From contig NZ_CP078067.1 in the NCBI RefSeq assembly GCF_019195395.1, positions 372,001 to 436,000 on the forward strand: a stretch of 64,000 bases of DNA. The letters run 5' to 3'. This document shows, piece by piece, positions 1 to 7,734 of the stretch. The translations under genes were made by a program, and so were the position numbers. Each line of letters opens with the position of its first letter. Position 1 is the stretch's first letter. The stretch is from Kaistella faecalis. Lineage in GTDB: Bacteria; Bacteroidota; Bacteroidia; Flavobacteriales; Weeksellaceae. The notes under the pieces are model-generated. The model saw nothing but the letters and a program-made list of their open reading frames with translations. It had not been told where the DNA came from and did no database searches.

Positions 1-1
1 G

Positions 2-391
2 TTAGCCACAGAAAGAATTTTCAGCATCGGAGGGAAAACCGGCTGGTATTACGCAGATTTCCTCTGGAAAATCCGTGGATTTTTAGATAAACTTTTTGGC
101 GGCGTAGGACTCCGGCGTGGACGAAGAAACATGAATGCTCTGGAAGCTGGTGATTCTGTAGATTTCTGGCGCGTTTTGTATGCCGACAAAGATGAAAAAC
201 GCTTACTTTTATTCGCTGAAATGAAAGTTCCCGGCGAAGCCTGGCTCGAGTTTAAAATTAAAGACGGAATTCTTCATCAGGAAGCCACGTTCCGCCCGCT
301 TGGTTTATCAGGAAGATTATACTGGTATTCTGTACTTCCTTTTCACGGATTGATTTTCAACGGAATGCTGAGAAAACTGGCAGGAAAATAA
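2..391 (+). CDS. C-terminal part of NAD(P)-binding SDR-like protein with DUF2867 domain (partial)
   Basis: The reading frame is open from base 2 of the window to the TAA at 389-391, so the gene starts upstream; the first internal ATG at 131 is not the true start. The visible 129 residues look like the DUF2867 domain that follows an NAD(P)-binding fold in YbjT-like oxidoreductases: an early GGKTGWYYADFLW stretch, then LEAGDSVDFWRV, a block of beta-strand residues around LLLFAEMKVPGEAWLEF, and a hydrophobic C-terminus. Function is unknown; a redox or stress role is only a family guess. It ends one base before the convergent ggt stop, with no room for a separate terminator. Confidence 0.75.
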   Translation, partial: LATERIFSIGGKTGWYYADFLWKIRGFLDKLFGGVGLRRGRRNMNALEAGDSVDFWRVLYADKDEKRLLLFAEMKVPGEAWLEFKIKDGILHQEATFRPLGLSGRLYWYSVLPFHGLIFNGMLRKLAGK

Positions 392-392
392 A

Positions 393-2078
393 TTATTCTA
401 CGGCCACCGAGTCATCACCGCGCCCGTCAGCAACTGCTACCGCATTTCCTTTTTCATCAATCACAATCATTTCGGTTCTGCCGATCTGGGAAACCTTTTC
501 GATCTTGTAATTCATCTTTTCGAGATTCTGAATGGTGGTTTCAGGAAAATGATTTTCAACCATAACACTTTCAGGAAGCCACTGGTGGTGAAACTTTGGT
601 GCATTCACGGTCATTCCCGGGCTCAGTTTGAAATCGACAACATTTACAATCGACTGATAAACCGATGTAGGGATCGTAGTTCCACCCGGAGTACCTACAA
701 TAATAAAAGGTTTTCCGTTCTTCATCACAATCGTGGGCGTCATTGAACTTAGCATTCTTTTTCCCGGTTTTATTGAATTAGCTTCGCCGCCTACCGCACC
801 GAACATATTAGGAACACCCGGTTTAACAGAGAAATCGTCCATTTCGTTGTTCAGGAAAAATCCCGCGCCGGAAACTACAACTTTGCTTCCGTACAAACCG
901 TTAAGCGTTGTTGTTACAGCGACCGCGTTTCCTTCTTTATCGATCACCGAGATATGAGTGGTTTCCGTAGATTCTTTGGGTTGCGGAATGATTTTGCCTA
1001 CTTCAGCACTTGGCGTCGCAAGATTTTTATTGAAACTTTTCCAACGGTTTCTAAGGTATTCATCTGAGATTAGCATAGACGTTTTGTCTGTGATAAAATC
1101 CGGGTCGCCCATAAATTCTGCGCGGTCTGCAAACGCACGTCTTTCCGCTTCCACCATAATCTGAACTGCTTCTGTTGAATTCTGCTGGTATTTTTCAAGA
1201 TTTTCATAACCCGCCATTTTCAGCATTTGAGCAAGTAAAATTCCGCCGCTTGACGGCAAAGGCATGGATACGATTTCATTTCCTTTGTAATCAAAAACAA
1301 TGGGTTTTCTTTCCGCGACTTTATAGTTTTTAAGATCGTTTATAGTGATGATTCCGTTTCCGCGCTTCATTTCGGCAACGATTAATTCAGCTGTTTTTCC
1401 TTCGTAGAAACCTTTTACACCGTTTTTCTGAATCAGTTTCAGCGTTTCTGCCAAATCCTTCTGAATCAGGATATCTCCCTGTTTCCACGCATTTTTCTTT
1501 TGGAAAACTGTTTGTATTTTATTGTGTTCATTAAAATACTGCATCTGTTTGTTGAGCAGATTTGCTTCTTTTTCGGTGATGGCAAATCCCTGTTCTGCGA
1601 GATCGATTGCAGGCTGAATCAATTCTGACATCGGAAGTTTAGCATGTTTTAAAGTCGCATAAAATCCAGCAACAGATCCCGGAATTCCTACAGCCAATCT
1701 TCCGTTTTGAGACAAATCGGTGTTTGCGTTTCCTTTCTTGTCAAGATACATATCGCGCGAAGCTTTTGCTGGCGCCGTTTCCCGGAAATCGATCGTTAAT
1801 TTTTCTCCATTACTTTTTACACCAACTAAAAAACCGCCTCCGCCAATGTTACCGGCCTGCGGATAAACCACTGCCAAAGCATACTGTGCAGCAATTACCG
1901 CATCAAAAGCGTTTCCGCCAATTTTCATGACTTTTGCTCCGGCTTCACTCGCCAACGGATGCGCAGAAACTACCAGACCTTTGTCTTTCGTGCGGATTTC
2001 TTTTACAATATTGATGTCGGTGAATTGTGCAAACACAAAGTTTGAAGAAATCAGAAGTAGAACCAGTGCTTTTTTCAT
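393..2078 (-). CDS. ggt: Gamma-glutamyltransferase precursor
   Basis: A 561-residue periplasmic enzyme that cleaves gamma-glutamyl bonds of glutathione and similar peptides and can transfer the glutamyl group. Residues 1-18 form a signal peptide ending in FVFAQ. The precursor processes itself before a threonine nucleophile; here the TTH-S-V-I-D-x-x-G-N-A motif puts that threonine near residue 373, giving a large subunit of about 355 and a small subunit of about 188 residues, both typical. The late block with SSMTPTIV and GTPGG is also conserved. The gene is monocistronic and convergent with the preceding gene. An exact -7 box lies 16 bases upstream of the ATG at 2078. Confidence 0.95.
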   Translation of the reverse strand: MKKALVLLLISSNFVFAQFTDINIVKEIRTKDKGLVVSAHPLASEAGAKVMKIGGNAFDAVIAAQYALAVVYPQAGNIGGGGFLVGVKSNGEKLTIDFRETAPAKASRDMYLDKKGNANTDLSQNGRLAVGIPGSVAGFYATLKHAKLPMSELIQPAIDLAEQGFAITEKEANLLNKQMQYFNEHNKIQTVFQKKNAWKQGDILIQKDLAETLKLIQKNGVKGFYEGKTAELIVAEMKRGNGIITINDLKNYKVAERKPIVFDYKGNEIVSMPLPSSGGILLAQMLKMAGYENLEKYQQNSTEAVQIMVEAERRAFADRAEFMGDPDFITDKTSMLISDEYLRNRWKSFNKNLATPSAEVGKIIPQPKESTETTHISVIDKEGNAVAVTTTLNGLYGSKVVVSGAGFFLNNEMDDFSVKPGVPNMFGAVGGEANSIKPGKRMLSSMTPTIVMKNGKPFIIVGTPGGTTIPTSVYQSIVNVVDFKLSPGMTVNAPKFHHQWLPESVMVENHFPETTIQNLEKMNYKIEKVSQIGRTEMIVIDEKGNAVAVADGRGDDSVAVE

Positions 2079-2094
2079 GTCAGAAAATTTTACC

Positions 2095-2102
2095 CAAAAG
2101 TA
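2095..2102 (-). promoter_or_regulatory. -7 promoter element for ggt
   Basis: CAAAAGTA on the plus strand reads TACTTTTG on the minus strand, an exact match to the Bacteroidota TAnnTTTG -7 consensus, 16 bases before the ggt ATG. No convincing -33 TTTG was seen. Confidence 0.6.
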
Positions 2103-2221
2103 CTAAAATTGCTTTCGATACCGAAAAGTTATTTAGAGTCCGGAACCGCGAACCGGCTTGCCTCCCTTTTATAATTTAAATTTTAGAAGTCGGCGAACAA
2201 ATGCGTTATTTGAGTGGAGCT

Positions 2222-2251
2222 CTTTTTGCGCAGCGAAGCGAAGCCAAAAAG
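2222..2251. repeat. REP-like hairpin in intergenic region
   Basis: CTTTTTG (2222-2228) is the inverted complement of CAAAAAG (2245-2251), enclosing a GC-rich, purine-patterned GCGAAGCGAAGC core. The surrounding 2140-2290 sequence is clearly richer in G+C than the neighbouring spacer and has no credible coding frame. It resembles interspersed palindromic elements of flavobacterial genomes, but only one copy lies in this window. Confidence 0.4.
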
Positions 2252-2324
2252 CGGGAACGGAATACGGATCATGTCGCCCAAATAATAAATCGTGATTTCG
2301 TTCGGAAAAATTCCTTAAATTTTT

Positions 2325-2332
2325 TAAATTTG
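2325..2332 (+). promoter_or_regulatory. -7 promoter element for tdh
   Basis: TAAATTTG, an exact TAnnTTTG match, sits 26 bases before the tdh ATG at 2359. The -33 region is not convincing. Confidence 0.55.
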
Positions 2333-2358
2333 CTAAAATCAATTTCTAAATTCTACAC

Positions 2359-3330
2359 ATGGAATCCAACACGGAAAAAATTCTTATCACCGGTGCGCTG
2401 GGACAAATCGGTACCGAACTCACAAACAGATTAGTTGAAATTCATGGCGCTGAAAATGTAGTGGCTTCCGGACTCGACCGCTGGGATAAGAACATTACCT
2501 CTGCAGGTTTCTATGAAAGAATGGACGTTTCGAACACGCAACTGGTGAGACAGGTCGTGAAGGATTACGAAATTACAACCGTGTATCATCTTGCGTCTTT
2601 ACTTTCCGGAACTTCTGAAAAACAACCGCTTTTTGCCTGGAAACTGAATGTAGAACCACTTCTGAACTTTTGTGAAATGGCTAAAGAAGGATTGCTTAAA
2701 AAGGTATTCTGGCCAAGTTCGATCGCTGTTTTCGGGAAAGGAATTCCGAAAGAAAATGTGGGTCAGGATGTGGTTTTGAATCCGACAACGGTTTATGGAA
2801 TCTCAAAAATGGCAGGCGAAAAATGGTGCGAATATTACCACGACAAATATGGTGTGGATGTAAGAAGTATCCGTTATCCGGGTTTAATTTCCTGGAAAAC
2901 ACCAGCCGGTGGCGGAACAACTGATTACGCGGTGGAAATATTTTATGAAGCCGTAGAACAGGGAAAATATACCAGTTTTATTTCGGAAAACACGGCGATG
3001 CCAATGCTTTATATGGATGACGCCATTAATGCAACTTTGAAACTGATGGAAGCACCGAAAGAGAGCCTCAGTGTTCATACTTCATACAATTTGGGTGGAT
3101 TATCTTTTACACCTAAAGAACTTGCGGCCGAAATTAAAAAGGAAATGCCGGATTTTGAAATTGATTACAAACCTGATTTCCGCCAGGCTATTGCCGACTC
3201 GTGGCCGGCTTCTATCGATGATTCTATCGCGAAAAAAGATTGGGGTTTAAATTATGATTTCGATATTACTGCGATGACGAAAGATATGCTGAAGAACCTG
3301 AAAGTGAAACTGGGAAATAGTTTTGCATGA
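2359..3330 (+). CDS. tdh: L-threonine 3-dehydrogenase, SDR (epimerase-like) type
   Basis: A 323-residue extended short-chain dehydrogenase that oxidises L-threonine to 2-amino-3-ketobutyrate with NAD+, the first step of threonine conversion to glycine and acetyl-CoA. The Rossmann motif TGALGQIG is at residues 11-18, the catalytic serine is in WPSS (about 120) and the Y-x-x-x-K pair is Y146/K150. The blocks SWKTPAGGGTTDYAVEIFY and RQAIADSWPASIDDS are hallmarks of this epimerase-like threonine dehydrogenase, as characterised in Flavobacterium, rather than of a UDP-sugar epimerase. Its stop overlaps the next gene's start by four bases (ATGA), so the two are probably translationally coupled. Confidence 0.88.
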   Translation: MESNTEKILITGALGQIGTELTNRLVEIHGAENVVASGLDRWDKNITSAGFYERMDVSNTQLVRQVVKDYEITTVYHLASLLSGTSEKQPLFAWKLNVEPLLNFCEMAKEGLLKKVFWPSSIAVFGKGIPKENVGQDVVLNPTTVYGISKMAGEKWCEYYHDKYGVDVRSIRYPGLISWKTPAGGGTTDYAVEIFYEAVEQGKYTSFISENTAMPMLYMDDAINATLKLMEAPKESLSVHTSYNLGGLSFTPKELAAEIKKEMPDFEIDYKPDFRQAIADSWPASIDDSIAKKDWGLNYDFDITAMTKDMLKNLKVKLGNSFA

Positions 3331-4079
3331 TTTTACTTACTTTCAACATCATTAATAATAAAAGTGATTTTAAAGATCATTACCGGATTAATGATGATGA
3401 AATCACTAAAATTACGGTTGACAATGCCTCTTCAATCCTACGGATTTTAGAAAACAATAATATTCTGGCGACCTTCTTTATAGAAGTTTCGGTCGTTGAT
3501 ACTTTACAGCCATTAATAAAAAAAATCATCAGCAAAGGTCATGAGATTTCCATTTACAACGCAAACTCTAACGCAAAGGAAATTGAGAAGACCAAAAAGA
3601 GCATAGAAGATTTTACCGAAAAAATCATTCGCGGCATTAGGCAAAAGGATGTTACGCTCTCTGTAAACGAGCTGAAACAGATGGAATTCAGCTACATTTC
3701 GAATATTGAGAACGCCAACATTCTTTTCCCGCTGAAAAGGTTGCAGCGAAGCACTGAAATCATTGAGGAAAATGGCGTGAGCATTATACCGGAAAGCATT
3801 TCCCCCTATTCGCAAATCCCTTATAACGATTTTGTTTTTCAGGCAGTTCCCTTGAAATTCTACCAGAACATGGTCACTGAAACATTGAAAAACGAAGATT
3901 TCATTCTCATTTATCTGAATTCCTGGCAGTTCACTGATTTTGAAAAATTCCGTTTCCGTATCCCGTTTTACCGCAAATATAATTCGGGGAGAAAGATGTC
4001 GGATAAGCTTGAAAGCTTCTTACAGTGGCTTAACGAGAATGAACTCGCATGCGCAAGAGTAAAGGATTTCGTGTTCTAA
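3327..4079 (+). CDS. Polysaccharide-deacetylase-like (NodB fold) protein, catalytic residues apparently lost
   Basis: A 250-residue cytoplasmic protein with no signal peptide. The N-terminus has the NodB layout: a first strand ILLTFNI, a helix before LENNNILATFF, then a KGHEIS turn. In active deacetylases the first strand carries an Asp pair (TFDD) and the HEI segment continues into S-H-T-x-x-H, which binds the metal. Here these are TFNI and I-Y-N-A-N-S, so neither the Asp nor the histidines are present. The fold call is moderate, and loss of classical metal-dependent activity is inferred from the missing residues. It overlaps tdh by four bases, so the two are co-expressed, yet no shared pathway is evident. 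Confidence 0.55.
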   Translation: MILLTFNIINNKSDFKDHYRINDDEITKITVDNASSILRILENNNILATFFIEVSVVDTLQPLIKKIISKGHEISIYNANSNAKEIEKTKKSIEDFTEKIIRGIRQKDVTLSVNELKQMEFSYISNIENANILFPLKRLQRSTEIIEENGVSIIPESISPYSQIPYNDFVFQAVPLKFYQNMVTETLKNEDFILIYLNSWQFTDFEKFRFRIPFYRKYNSGRKMSDKLESFLQWLNENELACARVKDFVF

Positions 4080-4114
4080 AGTCGGCTACCAGTATGATTA
4101 AGATCATAAATTGC

Positions 4115-4161
4115 TTATCGAATATTTAACAATATATTAAATTTAGTATAGATTTCGATAA
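4115..4161. repeat. Inverted repeat upstream of the T9SS gene promoter
   Basis: TTATCGAA (4115-4122) and TTCGATAA (4154-4161) are perfect inverted copies, separated by 31 AT-rich bases. They lie 16 bases upstream of the putative -33 element of the next gene, so they could be an operator. They have no T-run placed like a terminator. Confidence 0.35.
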
Positions 4162-4176
4162 AATAATCGATTTTCA

Positions 4177-4208
4177 TTGGTAATTTAATTTTTTTATACT
4201 TAGCTTTG
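4177..4208 (+). promoter_or_regulatory. Promoter (-33 TTG, -7 TAGCTTTG) for the T9SS cargo gene
   Basis: TTG at 4177-4179 and an exact TAnnTTTG box (TAGCTTTG) at 4201-4208 are separated by 21 bases, within the usual Bacteroidota range. The box overlaps a TTG at 4206 that could be mistaken for a start codon, which supports the ATG at 4242 as the real start. Confidence 0.7.
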
Positions 4209-4241
4209 AAGGTAAGTTTAACCAAATTAAATTATTTTATT

Positions 4242-6233
4242 ATGAGAAAAATTCTATTTTCTTTATTTGCAACGGCAGCCTTATGTGCTACTGATGTGAT
4301 GAAAGCCCAAACGGTTCTGTTCGAAGACAGTTTCGAAACGTATACCGATTTTGCGATTGCAAATATTGGTAGCTGGACGCTTACTGACGTAGATCTGAAA
4401 CCGACTTACGGCTTTACGGGCATTACTTTTCCCAATACAGGCGTTGCAAAATCCTTCCAGGTTTTCAACTCAACTACCACTACTCCGCCGATGACCCCTA
4501 CTGCAACTTCAAACTGGACCGCTAAAACCGGTACAAAAATGATGGTGAGCTTTGCGGCGACAAGCAGCCCCTGGAACAACGACTGGCTGATTTCTCCGCA
4601 AATTGGGATTCCCGCAGGTGACGGAGCAACCCTTACATTCTATGGCAAAGGATGCGACGCTGATTATGGTGCTGAAAAATTTAAAGTATTAGTATCAACA
4701 ACCGGAACAGGTGTTGGAACCTTTACCGCTATCAGCCCTCTGGTGACTACACCTTCGGATGCACAGTGGCATCAGTACACTTATGACCTTAACAACTACG
4801 CGGGACAAAATATCTACATCGCTATTCAAACTACTTCTGATGACCAGTTCGGCTTCGCAGTAGATGATTTCAAAGTGGTAAGTAATGCGCTGCCAACAGC
4901 TGCGCCCAACTGCGCCACCCTTACAACGCCTGCTAATAATACTGCTGATGTAAGCTACAAAGTACCACTATCCCTTGCGTGGACCGCTCCGACAACAGGT
5001 GAAGCTGCAGCAAGCTACGATGTATATTTTGGAACCAGCGCTAATCCTACAACACTGTTGATTAATACTACAACGCTTACAACTACTGTACCTATTTCAA
5101 TGCTGACACCAGCGACAACCTATTACTGGAAAGTTGTTCCTAAAAACGCAGCAGGAAGCGCAACTGGATGTACAGACTTCAGTTTTACTACCATGAGCAT
5201 GCCTGCATCCGCACCAAACTGTGCAACACTGACCTCACCGGCAAACGGCGCCACAGGAATCGACTATTTAGCACCAAGAACGCTGACTTGGACAGCACCA
5301 AGTTCGGGTACTGTAGTTGACAGTTATGATGTATATTTCGGAACAACTGCTAATCCTACTACGCTGCTGGTAAACACGACTTCAACCACAGCTACTGTTC
5401 CAGTGAGCCAATTGGCAGCATCTACTACCTATTATTGGAGAGTGGTACCGAAAAACGATACCGGAGCAGCTACTAGCTGCACAGAATTCTCATTCACTAC
5501 TGCGGCAAATCCATTTGCTCCTTACTGCGGTCCATTGGCAATGACTACTAATACAGAGCCCATTACCCTGGTGAACTTTGCAGACATCAACAACATAACT
5601 TCTGCGACTGTAAATGGCACGCCAGCACACGAAAACTTTACCACTATCGTTGGTAATGTAACCCAGGGATCCTCTTACACTGTTACATTAAAAGGTAATA
5701 CTGACGGAAACTTTACCAACAGATTCGCAGTATTTATCGATTGGAACCAAAACGGGGTACTGAATGATGCTGGTGAAGTTTATGAAATAACCCAAACCAT
5801 TGTTAACAGCAACGGAACTGATGCTACACAAGCGGTACAATCGCTAGCCGTGCCTGCTAATGCATTAGTTGGCAATACCAGAATGAGAGTTAAGAAAATT
5901 TTCGGCACTACCAATTATCTTGCCCCTTGTTCGGGAGCCGGATATGGTCAGGTTGAAGATTACACTCTTAATGTTACTTCACTAGGCGTAAATGACAATG
6001 CAAAAACATCAGTAAAAGTTTATCCTAACCCTGTTGTTGATATGCTGAATGTAGAGTCTCCTAATAAGGTAAAATCGGTTTCTGTATTTGATGTTACCGG
6101 AAAAGCAGTGTCAACCCATACGCTTAATGCAGCTAAATCTCAGATCAATTTATCTAAATTGGCTCCGGGCGTTTACATGGTAAACATTGAGACAGAAAAC
6201 GGTGTTCAGACTGTAAAAATCATTAAAAAGTAA
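4242..6233 (+). CDS. Secreted multidomain protein with FN3-like repeats, GEVED domain and type A T9SS sorting signal
   Basis: A 663-residue secreted or surface-attached protein. Domains in order: signal peptide 1-23 (ending MKAQ), a cleaved-adhesin/MAM-like jelly roll about 24-214 (NDWLISPQI and the FGFAVDDFKV end are typical), two near-identical fibronectin-III-like units at about 221-317 and 324-420, a GEVED domain about 488-578 (FIDWNQNG, GYGQVEDYT), and a C-terminal type IX sorting domain about 592-663 (VKVYPNP, then LAPGVYMV and a basic end). It would pass the inner membrane by Sec, cross the outer membrane by T9SS and lose its tail. The ligand is unknown; adhesion or glycan binding is inferred. 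It is monocistronic, with its own promoter and terminator. Confidence 0.85.
   Translation: MRKILFSLFATAALCATDVMKAQTVLFEDSFETYTDFAIANIGSWTLTDVDLKPTYGFTGITFPNTGVAKSFQVFNSTTTTPPMTPTATSNWTAKTGTKMMVSFAATSSPWNNDWLISPQIGIPAGDGATLTFYGKGCDADYGAEKFKVLVSTTGTGVGTFTAISPLVTTPSDAQWHQYTYDLNNYAGQNIYIAIQTTSDDQFGFAVDDFKVVSNALPTAAPNCATLTTPANNTADVSYKVPLSLAWTAPTTGEAAASYDVYFGTSANPTTLLINTTTLTTTVPISMLTPATTYYWKVVPKNAAGSATGCTDFSFTTMSMPASAPNCATLTSPANGATGIDYLAPRTLTWTAPSSGTVVDSYDVYFGTTANPTTLLVNTTSTTATVPVSQLAASTTYYWRVVPKNDTGAATSCTEFSFTTAANPFAPYCGPLAMTTNTEPITLVNFADINNITSATVNGTPAHENFTTIVGNVTQGSSYTVTLKGNTDGNFTNRFAVFIDWNQNGVLNDAGEVYEITQTIVNSNGTDATQAVQSLAVPANALVGNTRMRVKKIFGTTNYLAPCSGAGYGQVEDYTLNVTSLGVNDNAKTSVKVYPNPVVDMLNVESPNKVKSVSVFDVTGKAVSTHTLNAAKSQINLSKLAPGVYMVNIETENGVQTVKIIKK
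4902..5501 (+). repeat. Two tandem FN3-like coding repeats, 309-bp period
   Basis: Protein units beginning APNCATLT and ending with FSFTT or EFSFTT occur at 4902-5192 and 5211-5501 with an offset of 103 codons. They share SYDVYFGT, NPTTLL and TTYYW blocks, indicating an internal duplication. Confidence 0.85.
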
Positions 6234-6258
6234 AAAGCACTTCATTCTTATTAAATTG

Positions 6259-6287
6259 AGGTCTGCCGCAGTGCAGACCTTTTTTTA
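6259..6287 (+). terminator. Rho-independent terminator after the T9SS gene
   Basis: AGGTCTGC (6259-6266) pairs with GCAGACCT (6273-6280) and is followed by a T-run. Confidence 0.85.
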
Positions 6288-6304
6288 TTTATTTAACTGA
6301 ATTA

Positions 6305-6335
6305 TTGTTACTTTAGGAAATAATTATTACTTTTG
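6305..6335 (+). promoter_or_regulatory. Promoter of the rpsF-rpsR-rplI operon
   Basis: TTG at 6305-6307 and TACTTTTG (exact TAnnTTTG) at 6328-6335 are separated by 20 bases. The leader to the rpsF ATG is about 30 bases. Confidence 0.75.
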
Positions 6336-6369
6336 CACCTCGAAATAATTAACAAATTTATTTAACATT

Positions 6370-6711
6370 ATGAACAATTACGAAACTGTTTTCATTTTAA
6401 CTCCCGTTCTATCTGACGCACAGGTGGAGGAAGCAGTAAAAAAATTCGAAGATCTTTTGAGTTCACACAATTGCGAAATCGTTGCCAAAGAAAATTGGGG
6501 ACTTAAGAAATTGGCTTATCCAATTCAATTGAAAAAGAATGGTTTTTACACTTTAATCGAATTTAAAGGCGAAGGAACTGTAGTTGCAGATTTAGAACTG
6601 GCTTTCAAACGTGATGAGAGAGTTATCCGTTTCTTGACCACTAAACTTGACAAACATGCTATGGAGTATGCTGTAACAAGAAGAACCAAAGTAAAAACTG
6701 CAAAAGCTTAA
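6370..6711 (+). CDS. rpsF: 30S ribosomal protein S6
   Basis: 113 residues, close to the usual length. S6 binds the central domain of 16S rRNA together with S18 in the small-subunit platform. The N-terminal [10 protein letters not shown] strand, the [15 protein letters not shown] segment and [13 protein letters not shown] are characteristic. It is first in a three-gene ribosomal operon with rpsR 26 bases and rplI further downstream; no ssb gene lies between S6 and S18, unlike in many Firmicutes. Confidence 0.97.
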   Translation: MNNYETVFILTPVLSDAQVEEAVKKFEDLLSSHNCEIVAKENWGLKKLAYPIQLKKNGFYTLIEFKGEGTVVADLELAFKRDERVIRFLTTKLDKHAMEYAVTRRTKVKTAKA

Positions 6712-6737
6712 TTTAACCCCTCTAAAAATTTACAACA

Positions 6738-7040
6738 ATGGCAATAGACGATATGGCTAAACAAGCCTCTGCTGGAGGTGAATCGGAAGTAAAATTTCTT
6801 ACTCCACTAGATATCAACACTAAAACTGATAAAAAATACTGTAGATTCAAAAAATACGGAATCAAACATGTAGATTATAAGGACGAAAAATTCCTTCTTC
6901 AGTTTGTTAACGAGCAAGGTAAAATTTTACCAAGAAGATACACCGGAACTTCTTTGAAATACCAAAGAAAAGTATCTGCTGCAATCAAAAGAGCGAGACA
7001 CTTGGCTTTAATGCCTTATGTAGCTGATTTATTAAAATAA
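6738..7040 (+). CDS. rpsR: 30S ribosomal protein S18
   Basis: 100 residues. The core from [18 protein letters not shown] through [19 protein letters not shown] to the basic [13 protein letters not shown] end is typical S18. The first 25 or so residues, acidic and Ser/Gly-rich, are an extension compared with the roughly 75-residue E. coli protein. It is the S6 partner in the 30S platform and is co-transcribed with rpsF. Confidence 0.97.
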   Translation: MAIDDMAKQASAGGESEVKFLTPLDINTKTDKKYCRFKKYGIKHVDYKDEKFLLQFVNEQGKILPRRYTGTSLKYQRKVSAAIKRARHLALMPYVADLLK

Positions 7041-7109
7041 TACAAACCAAAATAGTTGTTGGCTGTTTCACAAAAACGCCTAACTTCTAATTAAAAAAGG
7101 ACAACAACA

Positions 7110-7631
7110 ATGGAAATTATCCTAAAAAAAGATGTAGAGAACTTAGGACTTGAGTTCGATACCGTAAACGTAAAGCCAGGTTATGCAAGAAACTTCTTGT
7201 TACCACAAGGTTTGGCACTTTTGGCAACCCCAAAAAACAAAGCAAATCTTGAAGCTACTTTAGAAGCAAGAAAAGAAGAAGAAGCAAAATTAGTTGCTGA
7301 AGCTACTGCAATTGTAGAACAACTGAAGAAAACAGATATCACTATCGCTACAAAAGTAGGTTCTGGTGATAAACTTTTCGGATCTATCAACAATGCAAAC
7401 CTTTCTGAAGAATTAGCTAAAAAAGGTGTTAACGTTGACAAGAAATATATCAAAATTCCTGGAAACACAATTAAGAGAACCGGTAAATTTGCTGCGCAGA
7501 TCCGTTTGCACAGAAATGTAGAGCACACTTACGAATTCGATATCGTATCTGACGCTCCACCAGCACCAGCTGCTCCTAAAGCTGCTCCAGCTCCAAAAAA
7601 AGTTGAAGAAACTCCTGCTGAAGAAGCATAA
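7110..7631 (+). CDS. rplI: 50S ribosomal protein L9 with Ala/Pro-rich C-terminal tail
   Basis: 173 residues. The N-domain begins MEIILKKDVENLG and holds the rRNA-binding VKPGYARNFLLPQGLA block; a long charged helix (about 50-75) links to the C-domain with KVGSGDKLFGSI. After about residue 147 there is an extra tail of Pro, Ala, Lys and Glu not present in the 149-residue E. coli protein. L9 lies at the base of the L1 stalk and supports translation fidelity. It is third in the rpsF operon and followed by a clear terminator. Confidence 0.97.
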   Translation: MEIILKKDVENLGLEFDTVNVKPGYARNFLLPQGLALLATPKNKANLEATLEARKEEEAKLVAEATAIVEQLKKTDITIATKVGSGDKLFGSINNANLSEELAKKGVNVDKKYIKIPGNTIKRTGKFAAQIRLHRNVEHTYEFDIVSDAPPAPAAPKAAPAPKKVEETPAEEA

Positions 7632-7651
7632 GATTTCTAAACATATTAAAG

Positions 7652-7684
7652 AATCCGGTAATTAATTTGCCGGATTTTTTTTTG
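7652..7684 (+). terminator. Terminator of the rpsF-rpsR-rplI operon
   Basis: AATCCGG (7652-7658) and CCGGATT (7670-7676) form a stem, followed by a run of Ts. Confidence 0.85.
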
Positions 7685-7722
7685 TAATACTCTCAACAGT
7701 TTTCATATTAAATATAAATTGA

Positions 7723-7730
7723 TAATTTTG
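7723..7730 (+). promoter_or_regulatory. -7 promoter element for clc, very close to the start codon
   Basis: TAATTTTG is an exact TAnnTTTG match, with only four bases before the ATG at 7735. If used, transcription would begin at or inside the start codon, giving a leaderless mRNA. The -33 region is weak. Confidence 0.4.
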
Positions 7731-7734
7731 TTTA

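Noticed and set aside
2201-2434. Coding frame overlapping the tdh start
   Set aside because: The frame runs through the REP-like hairpin and then out of frame into tdh; composition is not protein-like.
6336-6369. S6:S18-binding leader motif before rpsF
   Set aside because: The short AT-rich leader has none of the CCG-containing bulge typical of that motif.
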